The notes below the pieces were generated by a model, which was given only the letters and a program-made list of their open reading frames with translations, did not search any database and was not told the origin of the DNA. Shown piece by piece: positions 7,877 to 16,680 of a stretch of 64,000 nt of DNA; positions within the stretch are counted from its first letter, which is position 1, and every line of letters starts with the position of its first letter. Where the stretch lies: NCBI RefSeq assembly GCF_002160895.1, contig NZ_NFLL01000007.1:56455-120454 (forward strand), given 5' to 3'. Position numbers and translations under genes: made by a program. This DNA is from Faecalibacterium sp. An122. GTDB lineage: Bacteria > Bacillota > Clostridia > Oscillospirales > Ruminococcaceae.

Positions 7877-9430
7877 ATGAAGCCAAAAGAGCGGATGCTG
7901 TGCACGCTGGAGGAATTCTCAACGGCGATGCTGTCGGCTCTGGGTTACCTGCCGGTGGCGGGCGTGGTTCTGGCCGTGGGCGCCTTGCTGGCCTCGGCCG
8001 GACTGGGAACCTTTATCCCCATCTTGAAATGGGAACCTTTGGCCTTCGTGGGCAATCTGGCCTACGATGCCATGATGGTGATTGTGCAGAATCTCAGTGT
8101 GGTGTTCTGCGTTGGGATTGCTTCCTTCCTGGCCCGGAAGGATAAACAGCAGGCCGCCATGATCGCCCTGCTTTCGTATTTGATCTTCCTGACCGCAGGT
8201 CATACTACCCTGGACCAGCTGGGCCAGCTGGCCGCCGCAGACCCCAACCTGGGCCTGTACGGCACCGGACAAGCCGTGGTACTGGGCATCCAGACGGTGG
8301 ATATGGGGGTCACCGGCGGGATTCTGCTGGGTTTTCTGACTGGCTGGATTTATAACCGCACCTGCGGCAAGACCTTCCGCCCCACGCCGCTGCGCATCTA
8401 TGGCGGGGTGCGGTGGTCGTTCCTGTGCATCGGCGGCGCCGCGGCGGCGCTGGGCCTGGCGTCCTGCTTTGTCTGGCCCCCAATCCAAAACGCCGTGGAC
8501 GGCCTCACCGGCTGGATTGCGGCGGCAGGGGATACCGGCCTGTTTCTGTATGGCTTTCTGGAACGGATTCTGATTCCCACCGGCCTCCATCATCTGGTGT
8601 ATATGCCCTTTCAGTTCAGCTCCCTGGGCGGCACGCTGACGGTGGGGGAACGGGTCTATGCCGGCGCGTACCCCGTCCTGATGGCGGAATACGCCATGGG
8701 GATGCCCTTCTCGGACGGCATCCGCTGGATGTATGTGGGCTTCACCAAGACCTTTGGATATTTCGGGATTGTGGGCGCCTTTATCTTCTGCGCCCGCCCC
8801 GAAAACCGCCGCCGCACCGCCGCGGTGCTGGCGCCGCTGCTCCTGACGGCTTCGCTGGCCTCGGTCACCGAACCCATTGATTTTCTGTTCTGCTTTTTGT
8901 CGCCGGTCCTCTGGCTGGCCCATGGCGTCATTGCCGGCGTCTTTATGGTGCTGCTGGACGTCTGCGGCGTCACCGGCTTTACCAGCGGCCTGTTTTCCTC
9001 GCTGGCCATGAACCTGTCCGCCGGCGTGGAACGGACCCATTACCCGGTCCTGTACCTGCTGGCAGCGGCGGAAATTCTGGTGTACTTCGGGGTGTTTACC
9101 TTCCTGATCCGCCGTTTCGATATCCGCACCCCCGGCCGGGAAGAACAGGTCCCCGCCGCGACGAAAGAGGAAAAAGGCCGGTTCCCGTATAAGAAACTGC
9201 TGGCCGCCCTGGGCGGCCGGGACAACATTGCTCGGGTGGACAACTGCATCACCCGTCTGCGGGTCTGGGTGAAAGACACCAGCCTGCTGGACGAGGACCA
9301 GCTGCGGGCCCTGGCCCCCGAGGGCCTGATTTTCCAGAGCAAGGAAGTACAGATTGTGTTCGGTTTCGATGCCGTGCAGGCTCGCCGGCAGCTGGAGGAG
9401 CTGCTGGGCGTGAGCGCCCTTTCACCCTGA
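7877..9430 (+). CDS. PTS glucose/maltose-type EIIBC permease
   Basis: A 517-residue PTS sugar permease. Residues 1-415 form the EIIC membrane domain (about ten hydrophobic segments) with the SVTEPIDFLF glutamate motif that binds sugar. Residues 430-510 form an EIIB domain with the phospho-acceptor cysteine in DNCITRLR. This is the Glc superfamily (PtsG/MalX/NagE type); the exact sugar is unclear. No EIIA is fused or adjacent, so a EIIA-Glc from elsewhere must supply phosphate. AAAGGAG precedes the start; a 4-codon ATG frame at 7869 overlaps the leader. It is monocistronic. Confidence 0.9.
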   Translation: MKPKERMLCTLEEFSTAMLSALGYLPVAGVVLAVGALLASAGLGTFIPILKWEPLAFVGNLAYDAMMVIVQNLSVVFCVGIASFLARKDKQQAAMIALLSYLIFLTAGHTTLDQLGQLAAADPNLGLYGTGQAVVLGIQTVDMGVTGGILLGFLTGWIYNRTCGKTFRPTPLRIYGGVRWSFLCIGGAAAALGLASCFVWPPIQNAVDGLTGWIAAAGDTGLFLYGFLERILIPTGLHHLVYMPFQFSSLGGTLTVGERVYAGAYPVLMAEYAMGMPFSDGIRWMYVGFTKTFGYFGIVGAFIFCARPENRRRTAAVLAPLLLTASLASVTEPIDFLFCFLSPVLWLAHGVIAGVFMVLLDVCGVTGFTSGLFSSLAMNLSAGVERTHYPVLYLLAAAEILVYFGVFTFLIRRFDIRTPGREEQVPAATKEEKGRFPYKKLLAALGGRDNIARVDNCITRLRVWVKDTSLLDEDQLRALAPEGLIFQSKEVQIVFGFDAVQARRQLEELLGVSALSP

Positions 9431-9448
9431 AAAACAAGGATCTCTTTT

Positions 9449-9494
9449 GGCCGCAGGATGCGCCCCGTGGGGGCGGCGTTCTGCGGCCTTTTGA
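9449..9494 (+). terminator. Intrinsic terminator after EIIBC
   Basis: GGCCGCAG pairs with CTGCGGCC, with a GC-rich inner stem, followed by TTTTG. Confidence 0.75.
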
Positions 9495-9514
9495 ATGGGG
9501 GAAGGGTGTGACGG

Positions 9515-9543
9515 TTGACCGGTGATGCCAAACGCGCTATAAT
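9515..9543 (+). promoter_or_regulatory. SigA promoter of the M18 aminopeptidase / gluQ operon
   Basis: TTGACC (9515-9520), 17-bp spacer, TATAAT (9538-9543). Confidence 0.85.
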
Positions 9544-9611
9544 CGGAATACCTTAGATAACATACCGGAGAGGAAGGAATTCCCCGGCCTCTCCCTTTTG
9601 GAGGAACCAAC

Positions 9612-10946
9612 ATGGAAAACAAGGAACTCTACCGGGACCAGCAGTCCCTGCTGGACGGGCTGTTTGCGTTTCTGGACAAGAGCGTCAGCCCCTTCCACTC
9701 GGCTGCCGCGGCCTGTGAAATTCTGGAGAAGGAGGGCTACACCCTCTGCCCCGAGGGCCAGGCATGGCAGCTGAACGAGGGCGGCCGCTACTACACCACC
9801 CGCAACGGCACCGCCGTGCTGGCCTGGCGCATGCCGCAGGGCAAGCTGACCGGCTGGCACGCCACCGCCAGCCACAGCGATTCGCCCACCTGGCGGATCA
9901 AGGTGCCCGACATCAAGGAGGGCGGCTACCTGAAGGCCGAGACCGAGGGCTACGGCGGGATGATCGCCTCCACCTGGCTGGACCGGCCCCTGAGCGTGGC
10001 GGGCCGCCTGCTGGTCAAGACCGCCGACGGCGTGGAAACCCGCCTGGTGGCTCCCGACCGGGCGCTGCTGTGCATTCCCAATCTCTGCATCCACTTTGAC
10101 CGGGAGGCCAACACCGGCAAAAACTGGAACTACCAGGTGGACCTGCAGCCCATCTGCGGCCTGGAAAACGGCCGTTCCCTGATGGAGATTCTGGCCGCCG
10201 AGGCCGGGGTCAGCGCAGAGGATATCCTGGCCCACGATCTGGTCCTGTGCATCCGCCAGAAGGCCGAGCGGGTGGGCGTGGACAATGAGCTGTTCATGTC
10301 CGGCCGCATCGACGACCTGGAGTGCGCCTACACCACCCTCTGCGGCTTCCTGGCCGGCGAGGGCCGCGAGGAGGGCCGGGCCGACATCTGGTGCATGTTC
10401 GACAACGAGGAAGTGGGCTCGTCTTCCCGTCAGGGCGCCCAGGGCACCCTGATGGCCGACACCATGGCCCGCATCGAGGAGGCTATGGGGGTCACCCGGG
10501 AGGAGAGCGTCCGGGCTCGGACCAACAGCCTGCTGCTGAGCGCCGACAACGGCCACGCCACCCATCCCAACCACCCCGAAAAGAGCGATCCCCGCAACCC
10601 GGTCCGTCTGGGCGGCGGCATCCTGCTCAAGTATAACGCCAGCCAGACCTACACCACCAGCGGCCTGACCGCTGCCGCCTTCCAGCGGATCTGTGAAAAG
10701 GCCGGCGCGGCGGTCCAGATCTTCGCCAACCGGGCGGACGTCCGGGGCGGCTCCACCCTGGGCAACCTGCTGGGCCATCAGATTGCCATTCCCATGGTGG
10801 ACATCGGCCTGGCCCAGCTGGCCATGCACTCGGCCGTGGAAACCGCCAGCTGCGACGACGTGACCGCCATGGTCAAGGCCTGCACCGTCTTTTATAACAC
10901 CCCGATCTTCCAGCCCGCCGACGGGGTTTGGAAGCTGGGCCTGTGA
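9612..10946 (+). CDS. M18 family zinc aminopeptidase
   Basis: A 444-residue cytosolic metallo-aminopeptidase of the aspartyl aminopeptidase family. Visible zinc and catalytic motifs: ASHSDSP (about residue 95), FDNEEVGSSS (about 265) and the histidine-rich NGHATHPNHP (about 318). It probably trims N-terminal residues of peptides, acidic ones by family habit. The ATG follows GGAGG at 9600-9604. It is the first gene of an operon with gluQ, whose start overlaps its stop. Confidence 0.93.
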   Translation: MENKELYRDQQSLLDGLFAFLDKSVSPFHSAAAACEILEKEGYTLCPEGQAWQLNEGGRYYTTRNGTAVLAWRMPQGKLTGWHATASHSDSPTWRIKVPDIKEGGYLKAETEGYGGMIASTWLDRPLSVAGRLLVKTADGVETRLVAPDRALLCIPNLCIHFDREANTGKNWNYQVDLQPICGLENGRSLMEILAAEAGVSAEDILAHDLVLCIRQKAERVGVDNELFMSGRIDDLECAYTTLCGFLAGEGREEGRADIWCMFDNEEVGSSSRQGAQGTLMADTMARIEEAMGVTREESVRARTNSLLLSADNGHATHPNHPEKSDPRNPVRLGGGILLKYNASQTYTTSGLTAAAFQRICEKAGAAVQIFANRADVRGGSTLGNLLGHQIAIPMVDIGLAQLAMHSAVETASCDDVTAMVKACTVFYNTPIFQPADGVWKLGL

Positions 10947-11887
10947 GCGGCCCGGTCGGGCGGTTTGCCCCCAGCCCCAGCGGGCGGCTGCATCTAGGGA
11001 ACCTGGCCTGCAGCCTGCTGGCCTGGCTGTCCGCCAAGAGCCAGGGCGGGCGGATTGTGCTGCGGATTGAGGATCTGGACGCGGCCCGCTGCCCCCGTGT
11101 CTATGCCGACCAGCTGGAGGAGGATCTCCGGTGGCTGGGCCTGGTGTGGGATGAGGGCGGCTCGGACGGTGGCCCCAACGGCCCCTATTATCAGAGCGAG
11201 TGCGCCCCCATCTATCTGGAGAGCTATCACAAGCTGGAGGAGATGGGGCTGGTGTATCCCTGCTTTTGCTCCCGGGCCCAGCTCCACGCCGCCAGCGCGC
11301 CCCACACCTCGGACGGGAACGTGGTGTATCCCGGCACCTGCCGGAATTTGACCCCCGCCCAGATTGCCGAAAAGAGCCGCACCAAGGCCCCCGCCTGGCG
11401 GGTGAAGGTTCCCGATGAGGAAGTGACCTTCACCGACCTGTGCATGGGGGAGCACCGGGAAAACCTGCTCACCGGCTGCGGGGATTTTTATCTCCGGCGG
11501 GCCGACGGCGTCTTTGCCTATCAGCTGGCGGTGGTGGTGGATGACGCCCGGATGGGGGTCACCCAGGTGGTCCGGGGAGCGGATCTGCTGTCCTCCACCG
11601 CCCGGCAGATATACCTTTACCGGCTGCTGGGGCTGACGCCTCCGGCCTTTGCCCACTGTCCGCTGCTGCTGGATGTGGACGGCCGCCGCCTCTCCAAGCG
11701 GGACGGGGACCAGAGCCTGGAAAACCTCCGCAGCCGCTACACCGCCCCCGAAATCATCGGCAAGCTGGCCTACCTCTACGGCCTGCAGCCCGAGCCGGTC
11801 CCCCGCACCCCCGAGAGCCTGCTGGACGGTTTTGACTGGGCCAAAGTGCCCAAACAGGACGTCTGCCTGGAGCCGGGCCTGTTCTGA
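10943..11887 (+). CDS. gluQ: Glutamyl-Q tRNA(Asp) synthetase
   Basis: About 314 residues: a truncated glutamyl-tRNA synthetase without anticodon-binding domain, which charges the queuosine of tRNA-Asp with glutamate. The HIGH-like motif is PSGRLHLGN and the KMSKS-like motif LSKRDGD; a CxC pair (CFCS) and a later YPGTC cysteine provide the zinc site of the family. GTG at 10943 overlaps the preceding TGA (GTGA) and gives the usual N-terminus; an in-frame ATG at 10928 is the alternative. Neither has a strong ribosome site, suggesting translational coupling. Confidence 0.9.
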   Translation: MSGPVGRFAPSPSGRLHLGNLACSLLAWLSAKSQGGRIVLRIEDLDAARCPRVYADQLEEDLRWLGLVWDEGGSDGGPNGPYYQSECAPIYLESYHKLEEMGLVYPCFCSRAQLHAASAPHTSDGNVVYPGTCRNLTPAQIAEKSRTKAPAWRVKVPDEEVTFTDLCMGEHRENLLTGCGDFYLRRADGVFAYQLAVVVDDARMGVTQVVRGADLLSSTARQIYLYRLLGLTPPAFAHCPLLLDVDGRRLSKRDGDQSLENLRSRYTAPEIIGKLAYLYGLQPEPVPRTPESLLDGFDWAKVPKQDVCLEPGLF

Positions 11888-11902
11888 TTTTTTGTTTTCG
11901 CT

Positions 11903-11940
11903 GCGCCGTCCCTTTGGGTGTCAAAAGGGATGGCGCTTTT
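11903..11940 (+). terminator. Intrinsic terminator after gluQ
   Basis: GCGCCGTCCCTTT pairs with AAAGGGATGGCGC and is followed by five Ts. Confidence 0.85.
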
Positions 11941-12102
11941 TCGTGCCTTGTTCCAAAAGCGTGTATCTGCGTTGAGCTTTGCCCGGCGGTGTGGTAGGAT
12001 GAAGGCGGAGCACCTCGCCTTGTAAGGAAGAAGTGACTGTGCACGAAACCGAATCAAAACTGGGATGGCCTTCTGAGTGCCTGTCTTGTTTTTCCCTTTG
12101 CC

Positions 12103-12354
12103 TTGTGGGGCCTGGGGTCCATGTATTTGGGCCGGGCCATGGGGACCCTCTGGGGGACGGATGCCTTCGCTGACCTGATCATGGTGTACATTTTCTTCTA
12201 TCTGGTGTTCATCGGGTGTTATCTGGGCATGGTGCGCAGCATCCAGGTGGCCGAGATGGGGGACGCCATGAAGCGTTACAAGACCTTTGCCCTGGTATTG
12301 GGGGTTCTGGGCACCGTGCTGGGCTCTGTGCCGATTTTTGCATTTGTTCTGTGA
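12103..12354 (+). CDS. Small membrane protein of unknown function
   Basis: At least 83 residues with two hydrophobic segments (around LIMVYIFFYLVFIGCYLG and the C-terminal FALVLGVLGTVLGSVPIFAF). The frame stays open upstream to 12037 and that extension looks coding (ending in LVFPFALWG), so the true protein probably begins earlier than the TTG at 12103. The only ATG or GTG with a ribosome site (GTG at 12033 after AAGGAAG) is out of frame, so either a non-standard start is used or a base has been lost. No family recognised. Confidence 0.5.
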   Translation: MWGLGSMYLGRAMGTLWGTDAFADLIMVYIFFYLVFIGCYLGMVRSIQVAEMGDAMKRYKTFALVLGVLGTVLGSVPIFAFVL

Positions 12355-12359
12355 TGTTT

Positions 12360-12375
12360 TGTTCCACGTGGAACA
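12360..12375. promoter_or_regulatory. parS-like centromere site
   Basis: TGTTCCACGTGGAACA is a perfect 16-bp palindrome that differs from the consensus parS (TGTTTCACGTGAAACA) by one symmetric base pair. It lies between a stop codon and a terminator, where a promoter operator is unlikely. ParB/Spo0J binding is the natural reading; one flanking T/A pair extends the symmetry to 18 bp. Confidence 0.7.
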
Positions 12376-12382
12376 ATGATGG

Positions 12383-12416
12383 AAAAAGCCGCCGCGGAAG
12401 TCCGCGGCGGCTTTTT
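12383..12416. terminator. Bidirectional terminator
   Basis: AAAAAGCCGCCGCGGA pairs with TCCGCGGCGGCTTTTT between convergent genes. Confidence 0.85.
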
Positions 12417-12424
12417 GGTTGGGT

Positions 12425-12901
12425 TCAGGATTGCAGGATGGCCATGGCCTGTTCAAAGAGGGCCTGCCCGTCGGGCTGGCCGGGCCAGGTGTCCAGAGCG
12501 ACCCCGTCGGCCTGCAGGGTGCCGTCGGAGGTCAGGGTGAGGCTGAAGGTCCGGACGCCGCCGGCGGTGAAGTCAAGGGTGAGAAAGGTGACATTGGCCC
12601 CGCCGGTCAGGTCGTGGGAGGAGTTCTGCGGGAGGAGAACTTTTCGGTAGCTCTGGGCGGCAAAGAGATCCACCAGAGCCCGGTAGGCGGGGTCCTCCAA
12701 AACCAGCTCGGCGGTGGTGATTTCGGGCTCCCGGATGCTGCTGTAGGTCTCGGTGCGGACCCATGCCCCGTCCGACCGGGCCAGGGAAGTCCGCAGGTCC
12801 ACCCGAAGCCACCAGAACAGGGCCAGGCCCAGCATAAGGACCAGCAGGCCGGCCCAGAGGGTCCGGCGCAGACGGGGAGAAGGAGCGGATGGTTTTTGCA
12901 T
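12425..12901 (-). CDS. Membrane-anchored protein of unknown function
   Basis: A 158-residue protein with a short positively charged N-terminus, one transmembrane segment (about residues 15-32, ending LALFWWL) and an extracytoplasmic domain of about 125 residues rich in beta-forming residues. No recognised family. The ATG follows an AAAGGAGG-type site, and an own promoter lies about 40 bp upstream. It sits between a convergent gene and the MATE gene and shares no obvious partner. Confidence 0.7.
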   Translation of the reverse strand: MQKPSAPSPRLRRTLWAGLLVLMLGLALFWWLRVDLRTSLARSDGAWVRTETYSSIREPEITTAELVLEDPAYRALVDLFAAQSYRKVLLPQNSSHDLTGGANVTFLTLDFTAGGVRTFSLTLTSDGTLQADGVALDTWPGQPDGQALFEQAMAILQS

Positions 12902-12938
12902 GGCGGGGCCTCCTTTCGGGGTGAGAACGCTTTTCTCT

Positions 12939-12968
12939 ATTGTAGGAGATGGCCCGGCCTCTTGTCAA
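12939..12968 (-). promoter_or_regulatory. SigA promoter of the gene at 12425-12901
   Basis: TTGACA (12963-12968) and TACAAT (12939-12944), 18-bp spacer, minus strand. Confidence 0.8.
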
Positions 12969-12970
12969 TG

Positions 12971-13003
12971 AAAAAGGCCGCCGCGGAAGCCCGCAGCGGC
13001 CTT
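12971..13003 (-). terminator. Terminator of the MATE gene
   Basis: On the minus strand AAGGCCGCTGCGG pairs with CCGCGGCGGCCTT, followed by TTT. Confidence 0.7.
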
Positions 13004-13018
13004 GAAATATAGGTACAA

Positions 13019-14374
13019 TCAGATAACCGAGTTTTCCATCCATTTGCCGCTGATAAAGCGGATGACAAAGAACAAAGAGCGGCAGCCCCAGTCCACAAAC
13101 ATACCGGTCCAGATGGCCAGCAGCCCGCCGCCGAAATGTCCCACCAGCAGGTAGCACAGGCCCACCCGGAACAGCCACATGGAGGCGATGCTCACCACCA
13201 TGGTGTAGCGGGCGTCGCCGGCAGCACGGAGGATGTTGGGCAGGGTGAAGCTGGAGGGCCAGATGAACAGGGAGATGATGTTGAACCACATCATGACCTC
13301 CAGAGCGATGGCGCTGGCCTCGGGGGAGAGGTTGAAGAACTGGAGCATAAACCGGTTGCCGAAGAAGAAGGCAGTCAGGTTCATGATCCAGGCGCCTGTA
13401 TAGGCCAGACCCATCATCAGGCCGCCGTACCGCTTGGCCTGCTTCTTTTCGCCGGCGCCCAGGCACTGGCCCAGCACCGTCAGGGCGCCCATGCCCACCG
13501 CGTTGGCGGGGATGTTCAGCAGGGTGGTGGTATTGTTGGCCACGGCGTTGGCGGCGATGGCTGCCGTGCCCAGGGTGCTGGTCAGGCTGGACACCGCCAG
13601 CTTGCCCACCTGAAACATGCCGTTTTCGATGGCGTTGGGGATGCCGATGACCAGAATCCGGCGGATCAGTTTGCGGTCGGGGCGCAGGTTCTGGATGCTG
13701 TCCACCCGCAGCATGCTGGTGGGCCGCTGCAGCAGGAAGATCACCGCCGTACAGGCGATGATGCGGGACAGCAGGGAGGCCAGGGCCGCGCCGAACACCG
13801 CCCACTTGAACCCGAAGATAAACAGGGCGTTGCCGCCGATGTTCAGCACGTTCATCACCAGGCTGGACAGCATGCTGATTTTGCTGTTGCCCTGGGCCCG
13901 GAACAGCGCCGCTCCGGCGTTGTACAGGCCGATGAAGGGATAGCTCAGCGCCGACAGCAGGAAATAGGTCTCGGCGAAGGCCATGACGTCGTCGTCGATG
14001 GCGCCGAAGATGCCCCGCAGAATCATGTGGCGGCCAAACACCACCACCAGGGCCACCGCACAGCTGAAGGCCACCATCACCAGAATGATCTGGCCGGCGG
14101 TGTTCTTGGCGTTTTTGGGTTCCCGGTGGCCGATGTACTGGCTGGTGACCACCGCGCCGCCGGTGGCCAGAGCGGTCATAATCTGGATCATCAGGGTGTT
14201 GAAGGTGTCCACCAGACTGACGCCCGACACGGCGGCTTCGCCCACCGAGGAAACCATCAGGGTGTCGGCCAGACCGATGGTGACGCTGAGGGCCTGTTCC
14301 GCCACCAGAGGCAGGAGCAGGGCAATCAGCTGCTGCCGGGTAAAGACCGGCTTGGATGAGACGGATTCTGTCAT
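13019..14374 (-). CDS. MATE family efflux transporter
   Basis: About 451 residues with twelve hydrophobic segments in two MATE halves; the N-terminal half shows the EQALSVTIGLADTLMVS segment typical of NorM/DinF-like pumps. It exports drugs or metabolites using Na+ or H+ gradients. The start at 14374 follows GGGGAGGAATC; the frame extends further to 14473 but without a ribosome site and across the promoter. Divergently oriented to the pyrophosphatase gene. Substrate unknown. Confidence 0.9.
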   Translation of the reverse strand: MTESVSSKPVFTRQQLIALLLPLVAEQALSVTIGLADTLMVSSVGEAAVSGVSLVDTFNTLMIQIMTALATGGAVVTSQYIGHREPKNAKNTAGQIILVMVAFSCAVALVVVFGRHMILRGIFGAIDDDVMAFAETYFLLSALSYPFIGLYNAGAALFRAQGNSKISMLSSLVMNVLNIGGNALFIFGFKWAVFGAALASLLSRIIACTAVIFLLQRPTSMLRVDSIQNLRPDRKLIRRILVIGIPNAIENGMFQVGKLAVSSLTSTLGTAAIAANAVANNTTTLLNIPANAVGMGALTVLGQCLGAGEKKQAKRYGGLMMGLAYTGAWIMNLTAFFFGNRFMLQFFNLSPEASAIALEVMMWFNIISLFIWPSSFTLPNILRAAGDARYTMVVSIASMWLFRVGLCYLLVGHFGGGLLAIWTGMFVDWGCRSLFFVIRFISGKWMENSVI

Positions 14375-14427
14375 GTGAATTTCGATTCCTCCCCGCGCGC
14401 AGCGCCCCGAAAAAGGGGATGATATGT

Positions 14428-14456
14428 TGTATACTACTTTGGATACTATAGCACAA
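14428..14456 (-). promoter_or_regulatory. Probable promoter of the MATE gene at 13019-14374
   Basis: TTGTGC (14451-14456) and TATACA (14428-14433) with a 17-bp spacer on the minus strand. Confidence 0.6.
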
Positions 14457-14532
14457 AGCAATAGCCGATGCAAGCGGTGGGAAAACCAAATTTCGCCCCG
14501 GTCCTCTGTGCAGGATTTTCGCAGGGGAGCTA

Positions 14533-14561
14533 TTTACCCCCGCGGGCGGATATGCTACAAT
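14533..14561 (+). promoter_or_regulatory. Promoter of the pyrophosphatase / acylphosphatase genes
   Basis: TTTACC (14533-14538), 17-bp spacer, TACAAT (14556-14561). Confidence 0.7.
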
Positions 14562-14655
14562 AAAAACAGGAATGAGAAGGGAAAGCCAGCCCTCCGCGGC
14601 CCGTGCAGGAGGCCGGGAGAGGCATTGAATCCAATGGATGGAGGTAAATGAAAAC

Positions 14656-16311
14656 ATGCCCAAAGAAGCACATAAAGTGGTGGTCATCGGCCACCGCAAT
14701 CCTGACACCGATTCGATTTGTTCGGCCATTGCCTATGCGGCCCTCAAGAACCGCACCAGCGACCTGGTCTGTGAGCCCCGCCGCGCCGGCAAGATGAACC
14801 AGGAGACCGAGTTTGTCCTCAAGCGCTTCGGGGTGGAGCCGCCCCGGATGTGCACCGACGTCAACCCCAAAATCCGGGATGTGGATTACCGCGAGATGGA
14901 GGGCATCGACGGTTCCACCAGCCTGCGCCGGGCCTGGCAGATCATGCGGGACAGGGATATCGACACCCTGCCGGTGGTGAACGCCGACAATGAATTGCTG
15001 GGCGTCATCACGGTGAAGGATATCGCCACCGCCAACATGGACGTGTTCGACACGGCGGTGCTGGCCAAGACCCACACCACCTACCGGAACATTCTGGAGA
15101 CCCTGGGCGGCGAGATGGTGGTGGGCAGTGAGGACGGGGTCTGCACCGCAGGCAACGTCCATATCGGTACCGCTACCCCCGAAATGCTGGAAAACGTGGT
15201 GGAGAAGGGGGACATCGTCATCCTCACCAACCGCTATGAGAGCCAGCTGTGCGCCATCGAGCAGGAGGCCTCCCTCCTGATCATCTGCAACGACTCCAAG
15301 GTGGGCAAGACCATCAGCCGCATTGCCGAGGAGACCGGCGTCAACATCATGACCGCCCCCTTTGATACCTATGCGGCGGGCAAGCTCATCAGCCAGTGCG
15401 CCCCCATTTCGTACTATATGACCAGCGAGAACATCCTCAAGTTCACCCGGGTGACCCCGGTGGCGGATGTGACCCGCGTGATGGCCAAATACCGCCATCG
15501 CTATTTCCCGATTCTGGACGAGAACGGCAAATACTGCGGCATGGTCAGCCGCCGGAACATCATCAACCTGCGCAAGCGCCGGATGATTCTGGTGGACCAC
15601 AACGAGGCCACCCAGGCGGTGGAAGGTTTTGATCAGGCCGAGATCCTGGAGATCATCGACCATCACCGGATCGGCAGCCTGGAGACCAGCGGCCCGGTGT
15701 ATTTCCGCAACCAGCCAGTGGGCTGCACCTGCACCATCGTGACCCAGATGTACGACGAGCAGGGGGTGGAGATTCCGCCCCAGATGGCGGGCCTGATGAT
15801 GGCCGCCATCCTGTCCGATACCCTGATGTTCCGCAGCCCCACCTGCACCCCGCTGGATGAGGCCACCGCCCGGCGGCTGGCCACCATTGCCGGGGTCAAC
15901 CTGGAGGACTTCGCCGCCGAAATGTTCGAGGCCGGCGAGCGGCTGGACGGCAAGACCCCCGAGGAAGTCTTTTTGCAGGACTTCAAGGTCTTTATGTGCG
16001 GCGACCTGCGGTTCGGCGTGGCCCAGGGCAGCTACATGACCCATTCCAACCTGCAGGCGGCCCAGTCCCTGCTGATGCCCTATCTGGAGGAGGCCCGCCG
16101 CAAGCAGAACGTAGAGGACCTGTATATGATGCTGACCGAAGTGCCCCGGAAGGAGAGCGTGGTCATCTGCACCGGCCGTCATGCCCCCGAGATGCTGCGG
16201 GCTGCCTTTGACAGCGAGCCCCAGGAGGATGGCAGCTGGGTTCTGCCGGGTGTGGTCAGCCGCAAAAAGCAATTTATCCCCGCCATGATGGACGCCTATC
16301 AGGAACTGTAA
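14656..16311 (+). CDS. Manganese-type (DHH family II) inorganic pyrophosphatase with CBS and DRTGG domains
   Basis: About 551 residues. The DHH catalytic core is split: an N-terminal part with GHRNPDTDS (metal ligands) and a later part with EIIDHHRIGS and the DHHA2 domain. Between them, around residues 65-300, lie CBS, DRTGG and CBS modules. The enzyme hydrolyses pyrophosphate in the cytosol, and in this subfamily CBS domains bind AMP/ADP (inhibition) or diadenosine polyphosphates (activation). The ATG at 14656 follows GGAGG (14640-14644); the ATG at 14638 overlaps that site and is less likely. The acylphosphatase gene follows 35 bp downstream. Confidence 0.93.
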   Translation: MPKEAHKVVVIGHRNPDTDSICSAIAYAALKNRTSDLVCEPRRAGKMNQETEFVLKRFGVEPPRMCTDVNPKIRDVDYREMEGIDGSTSLRRAWQIMRDRDIDTLPVVNADNELLGVITVKDIATANMDVFDTAVLAKTHTTYRNILETLGGEMVVGSEDGVCTAGNVHIGTATPEMLENVVEKGDIVILTNRYESQLCAIEQEASLLIICNDSKVGKTISRIAEETGVNIMTAPFDTYAAGKLISQCAPISYYMTSENILKFTRVTPVADVTRVMAKYRHRYFPILDENGKYCGMVSRRNIINLRKRRMILVDHNEATQAVEGFDQAEILEIIDHHRIGSLETSGPVYFRNQPVGCTCTIVTQMYDEQGVEIPPQMAGLMMAAILSDTLMFRSPTCTPLDEATARRLATIAGVNLEDFAAEMFEAGERLDGKTPEEVFLQDFKVFMCGDLRFGVAQGSYMTHSNLQAAQSLLMPYLEEARRKQNVEDLYMMLTEVPRKESVVICTGRHAPEMLRAAFDSEPQEDGSWVLPGVVSRKKQFIPAMMDAYQEL

Positions 16312-16346
16312 GAGAGACACCGGGAAAGGCCAGGTGAACAGGAACC

Positions 16347-16673
16347 GTGTTTGACTTTCTGAAACAAAAAGACCGCACCCCGCCCACCCTGCCGGAGGGG
16401 ACGGTACGCCGCCGCTACCGGGTGTCGGGCCGGGTGCAGGGGGTCGGGTTCCGGTACCGGGCGCGGTACGCCGCCGGCCAGCTGGGCCTGACCGGCTGGG
16501 TGGAAAACGAGGACGACGGCACCGTCACTTTGGAGGTCCAGGGCGATCCGCAGCTGTTTGACCGGATGTTTGATATGATCGCCGCCGGCGGATACATTGA
16601 GATCACCGGCATCCGGTCGGAGGAACTCCCGCCCGACCCTTGGTCCCGGGGCTTTTCGGTCAGAGGCTACTGA
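16347..16673 (+). CDS. acyP: Acylphosphatase
   Basis: A 108-residue protein with an ~18-residue leader and the small acylphosphatase fold. Signatures GRVQGVGFRYRAR (catalytic Arg) and GWVENEDDGTV (catalytic Asn) are complete. It hydrolyses acyl phosphates such as acetyl phosphate or carbamoyl phosphate. The start is GTG, with AACAGGAA nearby as a weak ribosome site, probably read from the pyrophosphatase transcript. Confidence 0.9.
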   Translation: MFDFLKQKDRTPPTLPEGTVRRRYRVSGRVQGVGFRYRARYAAGQLGLTGWVENEDDGTVTLEVQGDPQLFDRMFDMIAAGGYIEITGIRSEELPPDPWSRGFSVRGY

Positions 16674-16680
16674 GCCGAGC

